A stretch of DNA of 64,000 nt from Pseudomonas triticicola (GTDB lineage Bacteria; Pseudomonadota; Gammaproteobacteria; Pseudomonadales; Pseudomonadaceae). Positions 48,184 to 55,383 of this stretch are shown here, piece after piece. A program made the translations under genes and the position numbers. Below the pieces are notes generated by a model that searched no databases, was not told where the DNA came from, and saw only the letters and a program-made list of their open reading frames with translations. The stretch spans positions 1,401,001 through 1,465,000 of the forward strand of contig NZ_JAHSTX010000001.1 of the NCBI RefSeq assembly GCF_019145375.1, read 5' to 3'. Within the stretch, counting starts at the first letter, position 1. Every line of letters starts with the position of its first letter.

Positions 48184-48474
48184 TCAGAGATTACGCTGCG
48201 CTTCCATCCGGTCATGCAAGATTCTGATTATCGCGATCCCATAGGCGGTGATTCGAAAATAAATCATGTGACTCTCCACGCTGCAGCGTCGGTAACCGGG
48301 GCGGATAGCGTCGCATGCGGGTGCTGTTTTGGGACGATCAGCCAACTGCTCGAAAGACGCAGTCAGGATGTCGATGTAGCGATTGGCCTGATCCAAACCC
48401 CATTGTTGAGCTGTATACGTCCAGATAGCCTCAAGATCCGCTTCGGCGGCGGGGGTAAGTCGGTATTCAGCCAT
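48184..48474 (-). CDS. ParE/RelE-type toxin
   Basis: 96 residues with the fold pattern of ParE toxins (YRLTPAAEADLEAIWTYTAQQWG ... FRITAYGIAIIRILHDRMEAQ). ParE-type proteins poison gyrase and RelE-type ones cut mRNA; the sequence looks nearer ParE. It overlaps the antitoxin gene by 8 bp. Base composition appears lower in GC than the sel genes, in keeping with mobile origin. Confidence 0.86.
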   Translation of the reverse strand: MAEYRLTPAAEADLEAIWTYTAQQWGLDQANRYIDILTASFEQLADRPKTAPACDAIRPGYRRCSVESHMIYFRITAYGIAIIRILHDRMEAQRNL

Positions 48475-48712
48475 GCGCCCTCAACATTCTCTTTTTGAAA
48501 GCATCAGCATCGAAAGGCCGGGGGGCACCACTGGATTCTCCTTCTCGAAGGGCTGCGCGGACGGTTTCCAGTTCAGCGTTTCGCTCTTGCTCTCGACGGA
48601 TCAAATCGCGGATATATTCGCTGTCGTTGGTGTAATGTCCCGCTTCTATTTGAGCTTTGATCCAATGGTCTTGCTGGTCAGTCACGGTTATGGTTTTTCG
48701 TACGGTAGCCAT
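48467..48712 (-). CDS. ParD-type antitoxin
   Basis: 81 residues. The N-terminal ribbon-helix-helix (TVRKTITVTDQQDHWIKAQIEAGHY ... SEYIRDLIRRE) binds DNA and the flexible C-terminus (PFDADAFKKRML) should wrap the toxin. It is the first gene of the pair, and so should autoregulate. AAAAGG precedes the ATG. Confidence 0.87.
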   Translation of the reverse strand: MATVRKTITVTDQQDHWIKAQIEAGHYTNDSEYIRDLIRREQERNAELETVRAALREGESSGAPRPFDADAFKKRMLRAHG

Positions 48713-48741
48713 GGTCGGGCCTTTTGCGGGTGGGGAATTTT

Positions 48742-48768
48742 GCGCAAATTATCATACTAATGGTGCGC
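48742..48768 (-). promoter_or_regulatory. Candidate promoter/operator of the toxin-antitoxin pair
   Basis: GCGCA and TGCGC flank the AT-rich core. On the minus strand the core contains TATGATAAT, a good -10 element, about 40 bp before the antitoxin start. ParD proteins usually bind such palindromes. Confidence 0.4.
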
Positions 48769-48921
48769 TAACGAGTACGAGCCTAGCCGTTATAAGAACG
48801 AATCACAGCCTTCGGCACCTCATGCATATATCGCTCGAACTGCCGCAGGCTGCATTTTCAGACCCGCAACCGAATATGCTGCCCGAGCACATCCATCGGG
48901 TTAAATAATCCGTCCCTTTGT

Positions 48922-49014
48922 GATCGCGAGCAGGCTCGCTACCCCAAGTTCCTTCAGTGGTCGCAAAGTTTGCATCCGACCAGGATCAATGTGGGAGCGA
49001 GCCTGCTCGCGAAG
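48922..49014. repeat. REP pair in the 340-bp gap before the DUF6124 gene
   Basis: An inverted copy (CGCGAGCAGGCTCGC) at 48922-48945 and a direct copy at 48990-49014. The rest of 48769-49052 shows no gene. Confidence 0.85.
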
Positions 49015-49052
49015 AGGCCGGCACGGGCATCGCATAACTCAGCCGGCCCGCA

Positions 49053-49412
49053 TTACCCCGGCAATTCCAGATTATCCAGCACCCGATTCACCGCCAACTC
49101 TCCGAGCATGATCAGCTGCGCGATCCCCATCAGCGTTCGGCGCTGCGACGGTTTCACCAGCCCGGCGAATTCCTGGGCGATGGTTTTGGCCGAGGCGAGG
49201 GTTTCGCAGGCGTTGGCCAGCAGGTCTTCATTTTTGGTGTCGGCGGTGACGGCGTACATGGCGCGGGGGCTAAACGGCGGTGGGGTTGAGCCGGGAGGGC
49301 AGAGGTAGTGGTCGAGGGCGCGGTCGGCGGCTTGGTGGAGTTTTTTGGAGTCGAGGGATTCGTAGGGGGAGGTGGGATCGGTTTCGGGTGGGTTGGGTGT
49401 TGGTTTGATCAT
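49053..49412 (-). CDS. DUF6124/DUF3077-like protein
   Basis: 119 residues from the ATG at 49412, with CGGAG at 8 nt. The pattern (PNPPETDPTSPYESLDSKKLHQAADRALDHYL, a proline-rich linker, then NACETLASAKTIAQEFAGL ... LIMLGELAVNRVLDNLE) is that of small DUF6124-type proteins present in several copies in many Pseudomonas genomes. No function is known. It is preceded by a structured leader resembling the P4/C4 phage RNA region. Confidence 0.75.
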   Translation of the reverse strand: MIKPTPNPPETDPTSPYESLDSKKLHQAADRALDHYLCPPGSTPPPFSPRAMYAVTADTKNEDLLANACETLASAKTIAQEFAGLVKPSQRRTLMGIAQLIMLGELAVNRVLDNLELPG

Positions 49413-49421
49413 GGTGAGACT

Positions 49422-49458
49422 CCGTGGTTGATTTAGCCGCCACGGCTCATCGCTAAAC
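49422..49458 (-). promoter_or_regulatory. Leader hairpin and antisense-target segment C of the DUF6124-type gene
   Basis: On the minus strand GTTTAGCGAT (49458-49449) is followed by CCGTGG, a 12-nt loop, and CCACGG, which directly abuts the AG of the Shine-Dalgarno. The hairpin would partly mask ribosome binding. The upstream segment is complementary over 8 bases to segment B inside the candidate ncRNA. Confidence 0.45.
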
Positions 49459-49464
49459 AAGTAA

Positions 49465-49546
49465 AGGTGGCGGCTGTACGCAGGTTAGCGATCCGGGTCA
49501 CAGAAACCCCGGGTAGACCCGAAGGTCTCCCACGCACAGCCACCAT
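49465..49546 (-). ncRNA. Candidate C4/CI-type antisense RNA
   Basis: The minus-strand RNA can fold into three stems. A closing helix GGCUGUGCG / CGUACAGCC (49533-49541 with 49472-49480; 9 bp, one G-U) encloses a hairpin with UUCG loop (GGGAGACC-UUCG-GGUCUACCC, 49511-49531) and a second hairpin (CCGGG / CCCGG). Segment B, GGATCGCTAACC (49494-49483), lies at the 3' side. B is complementary to segment A upstream (49620-49609, 10 bases) and to segment C downstream (8 bases), the same logic as the immunity RNA of phage P4 and the C4 RNA of P1. The overlapping frame contains MVAVRGRPSGLPG, like the Ash proteins of P4-like elements. The exact ends are inferred. Confidence 0.55.
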
Positions 49547-49608
49547 GACATCAAGTGCAGATCGAAAAATGCAATTGAGACTGGGCATTGGTGCGTCTGT
49601 AATGAGTC

Positions 49609-49745
49609 GGATCGCTAAACCCGATCGCTGATTCGTCAGCGACCGCACCACAATAGAACCCGCCCTCAAGGTGCACAAGCCGGCGGATTCTGGCGTAGCT
49701 GTAGGCAACGGCGCAAGGATTTGTAGCCTTGAGACCGTATCCGCA
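49609..49745 (-). promoter_or_regulatory. Upstream part of the C4-like leader (segment A)
   Basis: It contains GTTTAGCGATCC (49620-49609) and a hairpin CGCTGA-TTCG-TCAGCG (49626-49641). A possible 91-residue frame (49708-49433, TTG start) crosses the whole leader; I read it as part of an Ash-like relic and not as a proven gene. Confidence 0.4.
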
Positions 49746-49800
49746 GGTGTCTTTTAAACAGCTTCGTTTAAATCAAAGAATTGCGCCGTACCTGATGGCC

Positions 49801-49826
49801 TCTTCGCGAGCAGGCTCGCTCACACA
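49801..49826. repeat. Single REP
   Basis: TCTTCGCGAGCAGGCTCGCT with a mutated outer end (CACACA for CCCACA), between the C4-like leader and the lipoprotein genes. Confidence 0.8.
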
Positions 49827-49876
49827 TTGCAATTCATTGCGCCGCAGTCCACCGCACCAGCCCCCATCACCCAACC

Positions 49877-50398
49877 TTATGGTTGATACGGAATCACCTT
49901 GTCCCGGTCCATTTCCACCAACAACTGGTCGAGCATCTGCCGTTTGTTCTCGACCCCGGGAATCGGCACATACCACGTCATCACGCTCCAGCCTTCGCGG
50001 GAGTAGTTGTAGGTTTTGAGCAGTTGGCCATCCTTGAAGACCGAGCCGCGCAGGTTGTCCTGGTAGTGGTAGGGCATCGGGAAGGTGAACAGGGTGAAAA
50101 CGTTGACCAGCGCCAGCCAGTTGACCTTGCCGTCGCTGGGTTCGGTGATCAACAGGCTGTAGCCGTTGCGAGTGTAACCGCCGTCGAGCATCGAGAACGC
50201 GCCGGTCTTTTTCAGGACGCTGACGGTTTCGCGCTGATGCTGCTCGTCGATGCGCGTATACGCCGGCCCCATGCCGAGCGTGACCGGCACGTAGGCCTGA
50301 TCGGCATGGTAATCGAGCGGTTGCAAGGTGTTGGCGCAGCCGCCCAGCATCAGTGAGGCACAGAGCAGGCCGGCGACTTTTATCATCGCGCTGTTCAT
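49877..50398 (-). CDS. Lipoprotein of unknown function (third gene of operon)
   Basis: 173 residues with a lipoprotein signal (VAGLLCASLMLGGC, cysteine near residue 21). The mature protein contains VLKKTGAFSMLDGGYTRNGYSLLI and a hydrophobic turn ALVNVFTLFTFPMPYHYQ. It resembles the upstream neighbour in layout (signal, pairwise beta region, short hydrophobic stretch, C-terminal QLLVEMDRDKVIP), so the two may be distant paralogues. ATG overlaps the preceding stop (ATGA). Confidence 0.72.
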   Translation of the reverse strand: MNSAMIKVAGLLCASLMLGGCANTLQPLDYHADQAYVPVTLGMGPAYTRIDEQHQRETVSVLKKTGAFSMLDGGYTRNGYSLLITEPSDGKVNWLALVNVFTLFTFPMPYHYQDNLRGSVFKDGQLLKTYNYSREGWSVMTWYVPIPGVENKRQMLDQLLVEMDRDKVIPYQP

Positions 50399-50910
50399 TG
50401 CGCGACTGCCGGGATCAGCCGGTCCTGCTGCACATCCTGCGCGAAGGCGCGGGCGATGCGGCCGAGGTTCTGTTCGCGCATCTCGCCGCCCTGATCCAAT
50501 AGCCAGACGTATTTTTGAGTGATGTTGCGATAGGTGTATTGCTTCAGTCGCTTGTCACCCTGGTACACGGTGAATTCGGTTTGCGTATCGAATTCGTTCG
50601 ACAGCGGCAGCAAGAACAACGTCGCGGTGCTCAGCAGAATCACCGGAAACGGCGGCAGGTGACGTTCCACATTGAGTTTGACCTGCACGTTGTACTCGTC
50701 AGCTTTACCGCTGCCGGTTTCGATGGTGCGGAACACACCGGTCTGACGCAGGTGGTTGCGCAGGCTGGAGCCGTTTTCCGGGTCATCGACCATAACGTGA
50801 ATCGGCTGCAGATAATCCTGAGCGTCCGTAAGCGTACGCTCGGGCAAGGTGTTGGTCGCCGCGCAACCGGTCAACAGAGCGGCGGCGGTGAGGGCGATGA
50901 TTTTTTTCAT
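50395..50910 (-). CDS. Lipoprotein of unknown function (second gene of operon)
   Basis: 171 residues. The lipobox is LLTGC (cysteine at residue 16). A hydrophobic patch FPVILLSTATLFLLPLSNEF sits mid-protein, and YRNITQKYVWLLDQ and an end like that of the downstream protein (QDVQQDRLIPAVAQ) follow. ATG overlaps the previous stop by 4 bp. Not recognised beyond the paralogy to its neighbour. Confidence 0.72.
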   Translation of the reverse strand: MKKIIALTAAALLTGCAATNTLPERTLTDAQDYLQPIHVMVDDPENGSSLRNHLRQTGVFRTIETGSGKADEYNVQVKLNVERHLPPFPVILLSTATLFLLPLSNEFDTQTEFTVYQGDKRLKQYTYRNITQKYVWLLDQGGEMREQNLGRIARAFAQDVQQDRLIPAVAQ

Positions 50911-51560
50911 GGTTTGGCGTCCACGGCAATACCCGGGATGGGGCCGGTGAAGATGTAGGGCTGAGCACTGTTCAGGTCGAGTTTCAGCGGTTGCAGCGTT
51001 GGCAATCCTGGCGCCAGACGTTGCGCAATCAGCGCATCGCGGGCGTTCTGATCACTCCAGCGGAACGCGCAGAAACCGGCTGTCAGGCAGAACGAGCGGA
51101 ACTCGCCGATGTAATAGGCCTTGCCGGGTTCCAGGCGCATCGGCAGGTTGAATTTCTCCCGCGCCTCTCTCGAGGTGAAAACAGTGCCTAGCCCAGGTTG
51201 ATAACGTGCGGAAAAGAACTGGAAATCATAGAACTCGTAATCGCCCGGCTTCAGGGGAAGCACGAATACGCTCGCTGCGCCGACACCGTCCTGAACATCC
51301 TGCGGCGTGGAGTAAGCGCCGGCCATTTTCCAGACGCCGGCCGCACCGTATTCGGAACCGCGTTTGCGGAAAAAGATTCGCTGGTTGTCAGCGGCTGATT
51401 GCTTGAGTGATTGCGGCCCGATTGAGCCAACGAGATAACTGACTGGCTCGCTTGCCTTGGGTTGCAAGGGTTCGCTGACCCAGGAAGCGCTTTCGGTAAT
51501 GCAGCCGCTGAGCGTCGCGGCGAGCACGACGGCCGCTCCGAGTTTGAATAGCTGAAACAT
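50907..51560 (-). CDS. Lipoprotein of unknown function (first gene of operon)
   Basis: 217 residues from the ATG at 51560, preferred since CAGGGA is 5 nt upstream; ATG 51566 is the alternative. Lipobox LSGC with cysteine at about residue 20. The mature part (FFRKRGSEYGAAGVWKM, LPLKPGDYEFYDFQFFSA, LEPGKAYYIGEFRSFC) suggests a beta-sandwich like DUF2846-type lipoproteins. Two cysteines (CLTAGFC) may form a disulfide. It is the leading gene of the three-gene overlapping operon; the 150 bp upstream shows no distinct promoter motif. Confidence 0.72.
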   Translation of the reverse strand: MFQLFKLGAAVVLAATLSGCITESASWVSEPLQPKASEPVSYLVGSIGPQSLKQSAADNQRIFFRKRGSEYGAAGVWKMAGAYSTPQDVQDGVGAASVFVLPLKPGDYEFYDFQFFSARYQPGLGTVFTSREAREKFNLPMRLEPGKAYYIGEFRSFCLTAGFCAFRWSDQNARDALIAQRLAPGLPTLQPLKLDLNSAQPYIFTGPIPGIAVDAKP

Positions 51561-51786
51561 GTACATCCCTGAATCTGCTTGCGTTGATTGACTACAAACA
51601 GGAAGGTCAATCAATGCCTTCCTGGCTTGGCTTTTTATGCGGGGTCGCAGAATAAACGAGGTGATGGCACTTGGCTAGCTTCTGGGGGCGCTGCGGTACG
51701 CTGAAATCATTTGATTTTGATCTCAAGGAGCAAACTCAGGGTTTGTGGCCGACGCAGGAACCTGTGGGCGGGTTGATCGTGTTACC

Positions 51787-53082
51787 TCAAAAACCCAGCG
51801 GGTACTGAATGACCACGTAAATCCGGTCAATGTCATCCCCGGCCTGCGCTTCGTTGGCGCGGTGGGTTACGTGCGACAGTTGCACCGACAGATCCTTCGC
51901 GGCGCCGGACTGCACTACATACTTCAGGTCGATATCGCGTTCCCAGTGTTTGCCGCCGCTGCCTTGTTGCGGTTGATAGTCGCCGCTGTCGGTGTCGAAC
52001 GGGTTGTAGGCGCCGCCCCTCGGCGCGTGCGTTCCGTCGATGTGGCTGCCGCTGACGTAGCGGGTCATGAAGTTCAGGCCGGGGATGCCGAAGGCGCCGA
52101 GGTCGAGGTCGTAGCGGGCTTGCCAGGAGCGTTCGTTGGCGCCGTTGAAGTCGGCGTATTTGATCGAGTTGGCGAGGTAGATCGAGTCGCCACCGACGAA
52201 ATCGAACGGCGTGTCGCCATTGATCCGCTGCCAGCCGAGCATCACCGCGTGCGCGCCGACGCTGTATTTGCCGGAGAGGCTGAAGGCGGTGTTGTCGATC
52301 TCGCCGGCCAGGGCGCGGCCGGTGTCGCGGGTGTGGTAGAGGTTGGCGTCGAGCAGCACGCCGGACTGTTTGAAGTGCAGGTTGCCGTAGTACTGGTGCC
52401 AGGTGTCGCTCAGTTCTGAGGCGTAGAGTGCGCCGCCGACCGGGCTGGAGCTGAACAGATCGGCACCGACGAAGCTGATGCCACCCGCTTCGGTGTTGGC
52501 GCCGTAACCGTTGAAGTTGCCCTGGTCGGAAGAGCTGTCCTGGTTCTTGAACGCGGTGAAATGCCCGGCGACCAGATTGACGTTGTCGAACTCGGCGCTG
52601 TTGAGCAAAAAGCCTGTGGCGTATTCCGGTTGCAGGCGTTTGTCGGAGGTGTCGAAGACCGGGGTTTCTACGGTCATTTCGCCGAAGGCGACGGTGGTTC
52701 GCGAGACCTTCAGCTTGAACGCACCGCCGGCGCTGGAATAGTTGTTTTCGCTGCGACCATCGCTGTCGACCGGTAACAGGCCGGTGCCGGAATGGCCCTT
52801 GCCGCCGTCGAGTTTCAGGCCGGCGAAGGCGTGGGCATCGATACCGAAACCGACTGTGCCCTCGGTGAAACCGGATGAGAAGTTGCCGATAAAGCCCTGT
52901 GCCCATTCCTGTTTGTAGTTTTTTCCGGAGGGCGTGGGCGAGCGGTAGTCGTTGCTGAGGTAGAAGTTGCGCAGCAGGACATCGCTTTTGGCGTCGTCGA
53001 AAAAGCCGCTGGCATGGGCGGTGCCGGTCAGACCGCAGAGCATGGCGAGCAGGGTGAGGCGGGAGGGGGCGCGGTTGATCAT
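51787..53082 (-). CDS. OprD-family outer membrane porin
   Basis: 431 residues. Signal peptide ends near TAHASGFFDDAK. The mature protein starts with the OprD motif SGFFDDAKSDVLLRNFYLSNDY and ends in the barrel signature IQYPLGF. These 18-strand porins take up basic amino acids or small carboxylic acids; the substrate cannot be read from the sequence. The ribosome site is weak. It is monocistronic. Confidence 0.92.
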   Translation of the reverse strand: MINRAPSRLTLLAMLCGLTGTAHASGFFDDAKSDVLLRNFYLSNDYRSPTPSGKNYKQEWAQGFIGNFSSGFTEGTVGFGIDAHAFAGLKLDGGKGHSGTGLLPVDSDGRSENNYSSAGGAFKLKVSRTTVAFGEMTVETPVFDTSDKRLQPEYATGFLLNSAEFDNVNLVAGHFTAFKNQDSSSDQGNFNGYGANTEAGGISFVGADLFSSSPVGGALYASELSDTWHQYYGNLHFKQSGVLLDANLYHTRDTGRALAGEIDNTAFSLSGKYSVGAHAVMLGWQRINGDTPFDFVGGDSIYLANSIKYADFNGANERSWQARYDLDLGAFGIPGLNFMTRYVSGSHIDGTHAPRGGAYNPFDTDSGDYQPQQGSGGKHWERDIDLKYVVQSGAAKDLSVQLSHVTHRANEAQAGDDIDRIYVVIQYPLGF

Positions 53083-53182
53083 GGTCAGGGCCGGTGGTCA
53101 TCAGGATGGCGCTGATGATCGGCGGATTGGCCTGGAAAGGATTGGGCCGGTGTGCTGAGTTCGTAGCCTTCACACCAAACCC

Positions 53183-53272
53183 TGTGGGAGCGAGCCTGCT
53201 CGCGAATGCGGAGTGTCAGTTAACAAAAATGCTGACTGACACAGCGCTTTCGCGAGCAGGCTCGCTCCCACA
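53183..53272. repeat. REPIN upstream of the oprD-like gene
   Basis: Inverted pair of REP elements with an internal inverted segment GTCAGT / ACTGAC, in the 288-bp gap between the porin and amidase genes. Confidence 0.9.
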
Positions 53273-53302
53273 GCTTGAGTCGGGGTAGTCAGGTGGAAAT
53301 GT

Positions 53303-53359
53303 GGCGGCTGTCAGGCCGCCATCGCTGGCAAGCAAGCTCCCACAGGGTGTGTGGGAGCT
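53303..53359. repeat. Two hairpins behind the amidase gene
   Basis: GGCGGC / GCCGCC (53303-53320) and the perfect AGCTCCCACA / TGTGGGAGCT (53335-53359). The second is a shortened REP and ends 12 bp past the amidase stop, so it may act as its terminator. Confidence 0.65.
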
Positions 53360-53370
53360 GACACAGTGCA

Positions 53371-55074
53371 TTAAGCCAGCGGCGGTGTACGCGGTGGGAT
53401 CTGGCGTTTGCTGCCGGTGGATTCGAAGGCGGCGGCCAAGCGCAGCAGGTTCGAGTCGTCGTACGCGCGGCCGGCGAAGGTCAGGCCGACGGGCATGCCG
53501 ATGTCGGCCATCACGCCCATGGGCACGGTGACGGTTGGCACACCGAGGTGGCGGATCGCGAGGTTGCCGTTGGCCACCCAGACGCCGTTGCTCCAGGCGA
53601 TATCCGCCGAGGTCGGGTTCACATCCGCATCCGCCGGGCCGACGTCGGCGACGGTGGGGAACAGCACTGCGTCGAGGCCGAGGCTGTCCATCCAGTCTTC
53701 GAGGTCGATGCGTCGGGTCTGCTCCAGACCACGCAAGCCATCAGGCACGGTTGGGATTTCATTCCACGGCGTGATGCCGCGCTCGGCCATGCGCACGTAT
53801 TCGTCCATGCCGGCGGCCAGATCGCCTTCGCGGTTGGGCAGGGTGCCCGGGTCGTGCGGGAAGATCTTCGGCCCGTCGACGTCAACCAGACGATTGAGTT
53901 TCGGGTCGCCATTGGCTTGCAGGAAGTCGTCGAATGCCCAGGCAGTCAGATCCCACAGTTCATGGTGGAGGAATTCTTTCGACACCAGCCCACGGGTGAA
54001 CACGGTTGGCGCGCCAGGGCGGTCGCCTTCGCAGTTGGAGACTAGCGGAAAGTCGGTTTCGACGACTTCAGCGCCAGCGGCTTCCAAGGCCTGACGCGCC
54101 TGTTTCCACAAATCGATCACGGACGCGCGGGTGTTGATGCGCTGACCGGTCGGGCCGCCAATGCCGGGGGCTTCGCTGGTGCCGGCGTCCGGGTCGGCGT
54201 TGATGTACATGCGCGGGATGGCGAAGCGTTTGCCGGCCAGGGCTTTGGCATCGGCGGCCAGTTCGCTGTAGGCAGCCGGGCGCACTTCGCTGACGCGCGG
54301 GATCGGCACCCACGGCTGCAAGCGCCAGAGGTCGCCACGGGTGTCCGGGTCTTCGGCGACGACCACGTCGAGCACTTCGAGCAGGTCGGCCATGGTTCGC
54401 GCGAACGGCACGACGACGTCCATAGTCGGGGTCAACGGCCAGTTGCCGCGCACCGAGATTACGCCGCGCGACGGGGTGTAGGCGCACAGGCCGTTGTTCG
54501 ACGCAGGGCCGCGACCGCTCGACCACGTTTCCTCGGCCAGACCGAACGCAGCGAAACTCGCAGCGGTCGCGGTGCCGGCGCCGTTGGACGAGCCGGAGGC
54601 GAACGGGGCGGTGAGGTAAGCGGCATTGTACGGGCTTTCAGCGCGGCCATAGACGCCGCGTTGCATGCCACCATTGGCCATCGGCGGCATGTTGGTCTTG
54701 CCCAGGCAGATCGCCCCGGCAGCGCGCAGGCGCTCGATGGTGAAGGCGTCGCGATGGGCGACCAGATCGGCGAACGCCGGACTGCCGGAAGCGGCGGTCA
54801 GGCCCTTGACCAGATAGCTGTCTTTGGCGGTGTAGGGGATGCCATCGAGCGGGCCGAGGGTCTCACCTTTGGCACGGCGGGCATCGGAGGCGCGGGCTTC
54901 GTTCAGTGCTTCGGGGTTGCGCACGACGACGGCGTTGAGTGCCGTCGGGGTGTCGGCGCCATCGTAGGCATCAATGCGTGCCAGATAGGCCTGCACCAGC
55001 TCCACGGCAGTGGTCTGGCCGGATTCGAGGGCGGCGCGCAGTTGGGCGATGGAGACTTCGGTGACTTCGATCAT
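53371..55074 (-). CDS. Amidase (amidase-signature family)
   Basis: 567 residues from ATG 55074, with AGGTG upstream. Lys84 in PYTAKDSYLVKG is the first catalytic residue of the Ser-cisSer-Lys triad. The glycine/serine-rich loop reads FASGSSNGAGTATAASFA, and the nucleophile region EETWSSGRGPASNN departs from the common DTGGSIRxPA pattern, though two serines are available. There is no signal peptide, so it is probably cytoplasmic. The amide substrate is unknown. It is a single gene. Confidence 0.85.
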   Translation of the reverse strand: MIEVTEVSIAQLRAALESGQTTAVELVQAYLARIDAYDGADTPTALNAVVVRNPEALNEARASDARRAKGETLGPLDGIPYTAKDSYLVKGLTAASGSPAFADLVAHRDAFTIERLRAAGAICLGKTNMPPMANGGMQRGVYGRAESPYNAAYLTAPFASGSSNGAGTATAASFAAFGLAEETWSSGRGPASNNGLCAYTPSRGVISVRGNWPLTPTMDVVVPFARTMADLLEVLDVVVAEDPDTRGDLWRLQPWVPIPRVSEVRPAAYSELAADAKALAGKRFAIPRMYINADPDAGTSEAPGIGGPTGQRINTRASVIDLWKQARQALEAAGAEVVETDFPLVSNCEGDRPGAPTVFTRGLVSKEFLHHELWDLTAWAFDDFLQANGDPKLNRLVDVDGPKIFPHDPGTLPNREGDLAAGMDEYVRMAERGITPWNEIPTVPDGLRGLEQTRRIDLEDWMDSLGLDAVLFPTVADVGPADADVNPTSADIAWSNGVWVANGNLAIRHLGVPTVTVPMGVMADIGMPVGLTFAGRAYDDSNLLRLAAAFESTGSKRQIPPRTPPLA

Positions 55075-55256
55075 GGGGTCACCTGTTGAGCGTGGATGTT
55101 CTGGGCAGGGGTTTTCATAGCGGTTCTCGTGGCACGGCTTGAAGCGACAAGGTCGGGACTGGCGCCTATTTAACACCATGCGGCGGGCGGAGTAATCGGT
55201 GGGGTGATGGTTTTGTTGGTAGATGGCCTGAGCATCCGTGCTGCCTGACCTTGCGC

Positions 55257-55281
55257 TTTCGCGAGCAGGCTCGCTCCCACA
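55257..55281. repeat. Single REP in the 309-bp amidase-exporter gap
   Basis: One arm, TTTCGCGAGCAGGCTCGCTC. The remaining 55075-55383 shows no gene and must hold two divergent promoters. Confidence 0.8.
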
Positions 55282-55383
55282 CCGTGTTGCGTAAAGCGAT
55301 AATGCCGCGCCCCGCAGGAAGACCGGCCGAACATGTTCTAGGCTCAGCGCATCCCGAATGCTGCACCGCTCAGGAATGTTGCC

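Noticed and set aside
48657..48908. 83-codon plus-strand frame over the antitoxin start
   Set aside because: Antisense to the antitoxin gene and its promoter; no family pattern.
49433..49708. 91-residue Ash-like protein gene on the minus strand
   Set aside because: Only a TTG start, no good ribosome site, and the conserved features are explained better as RNA structure; kept as a leader description and not as a CDS.
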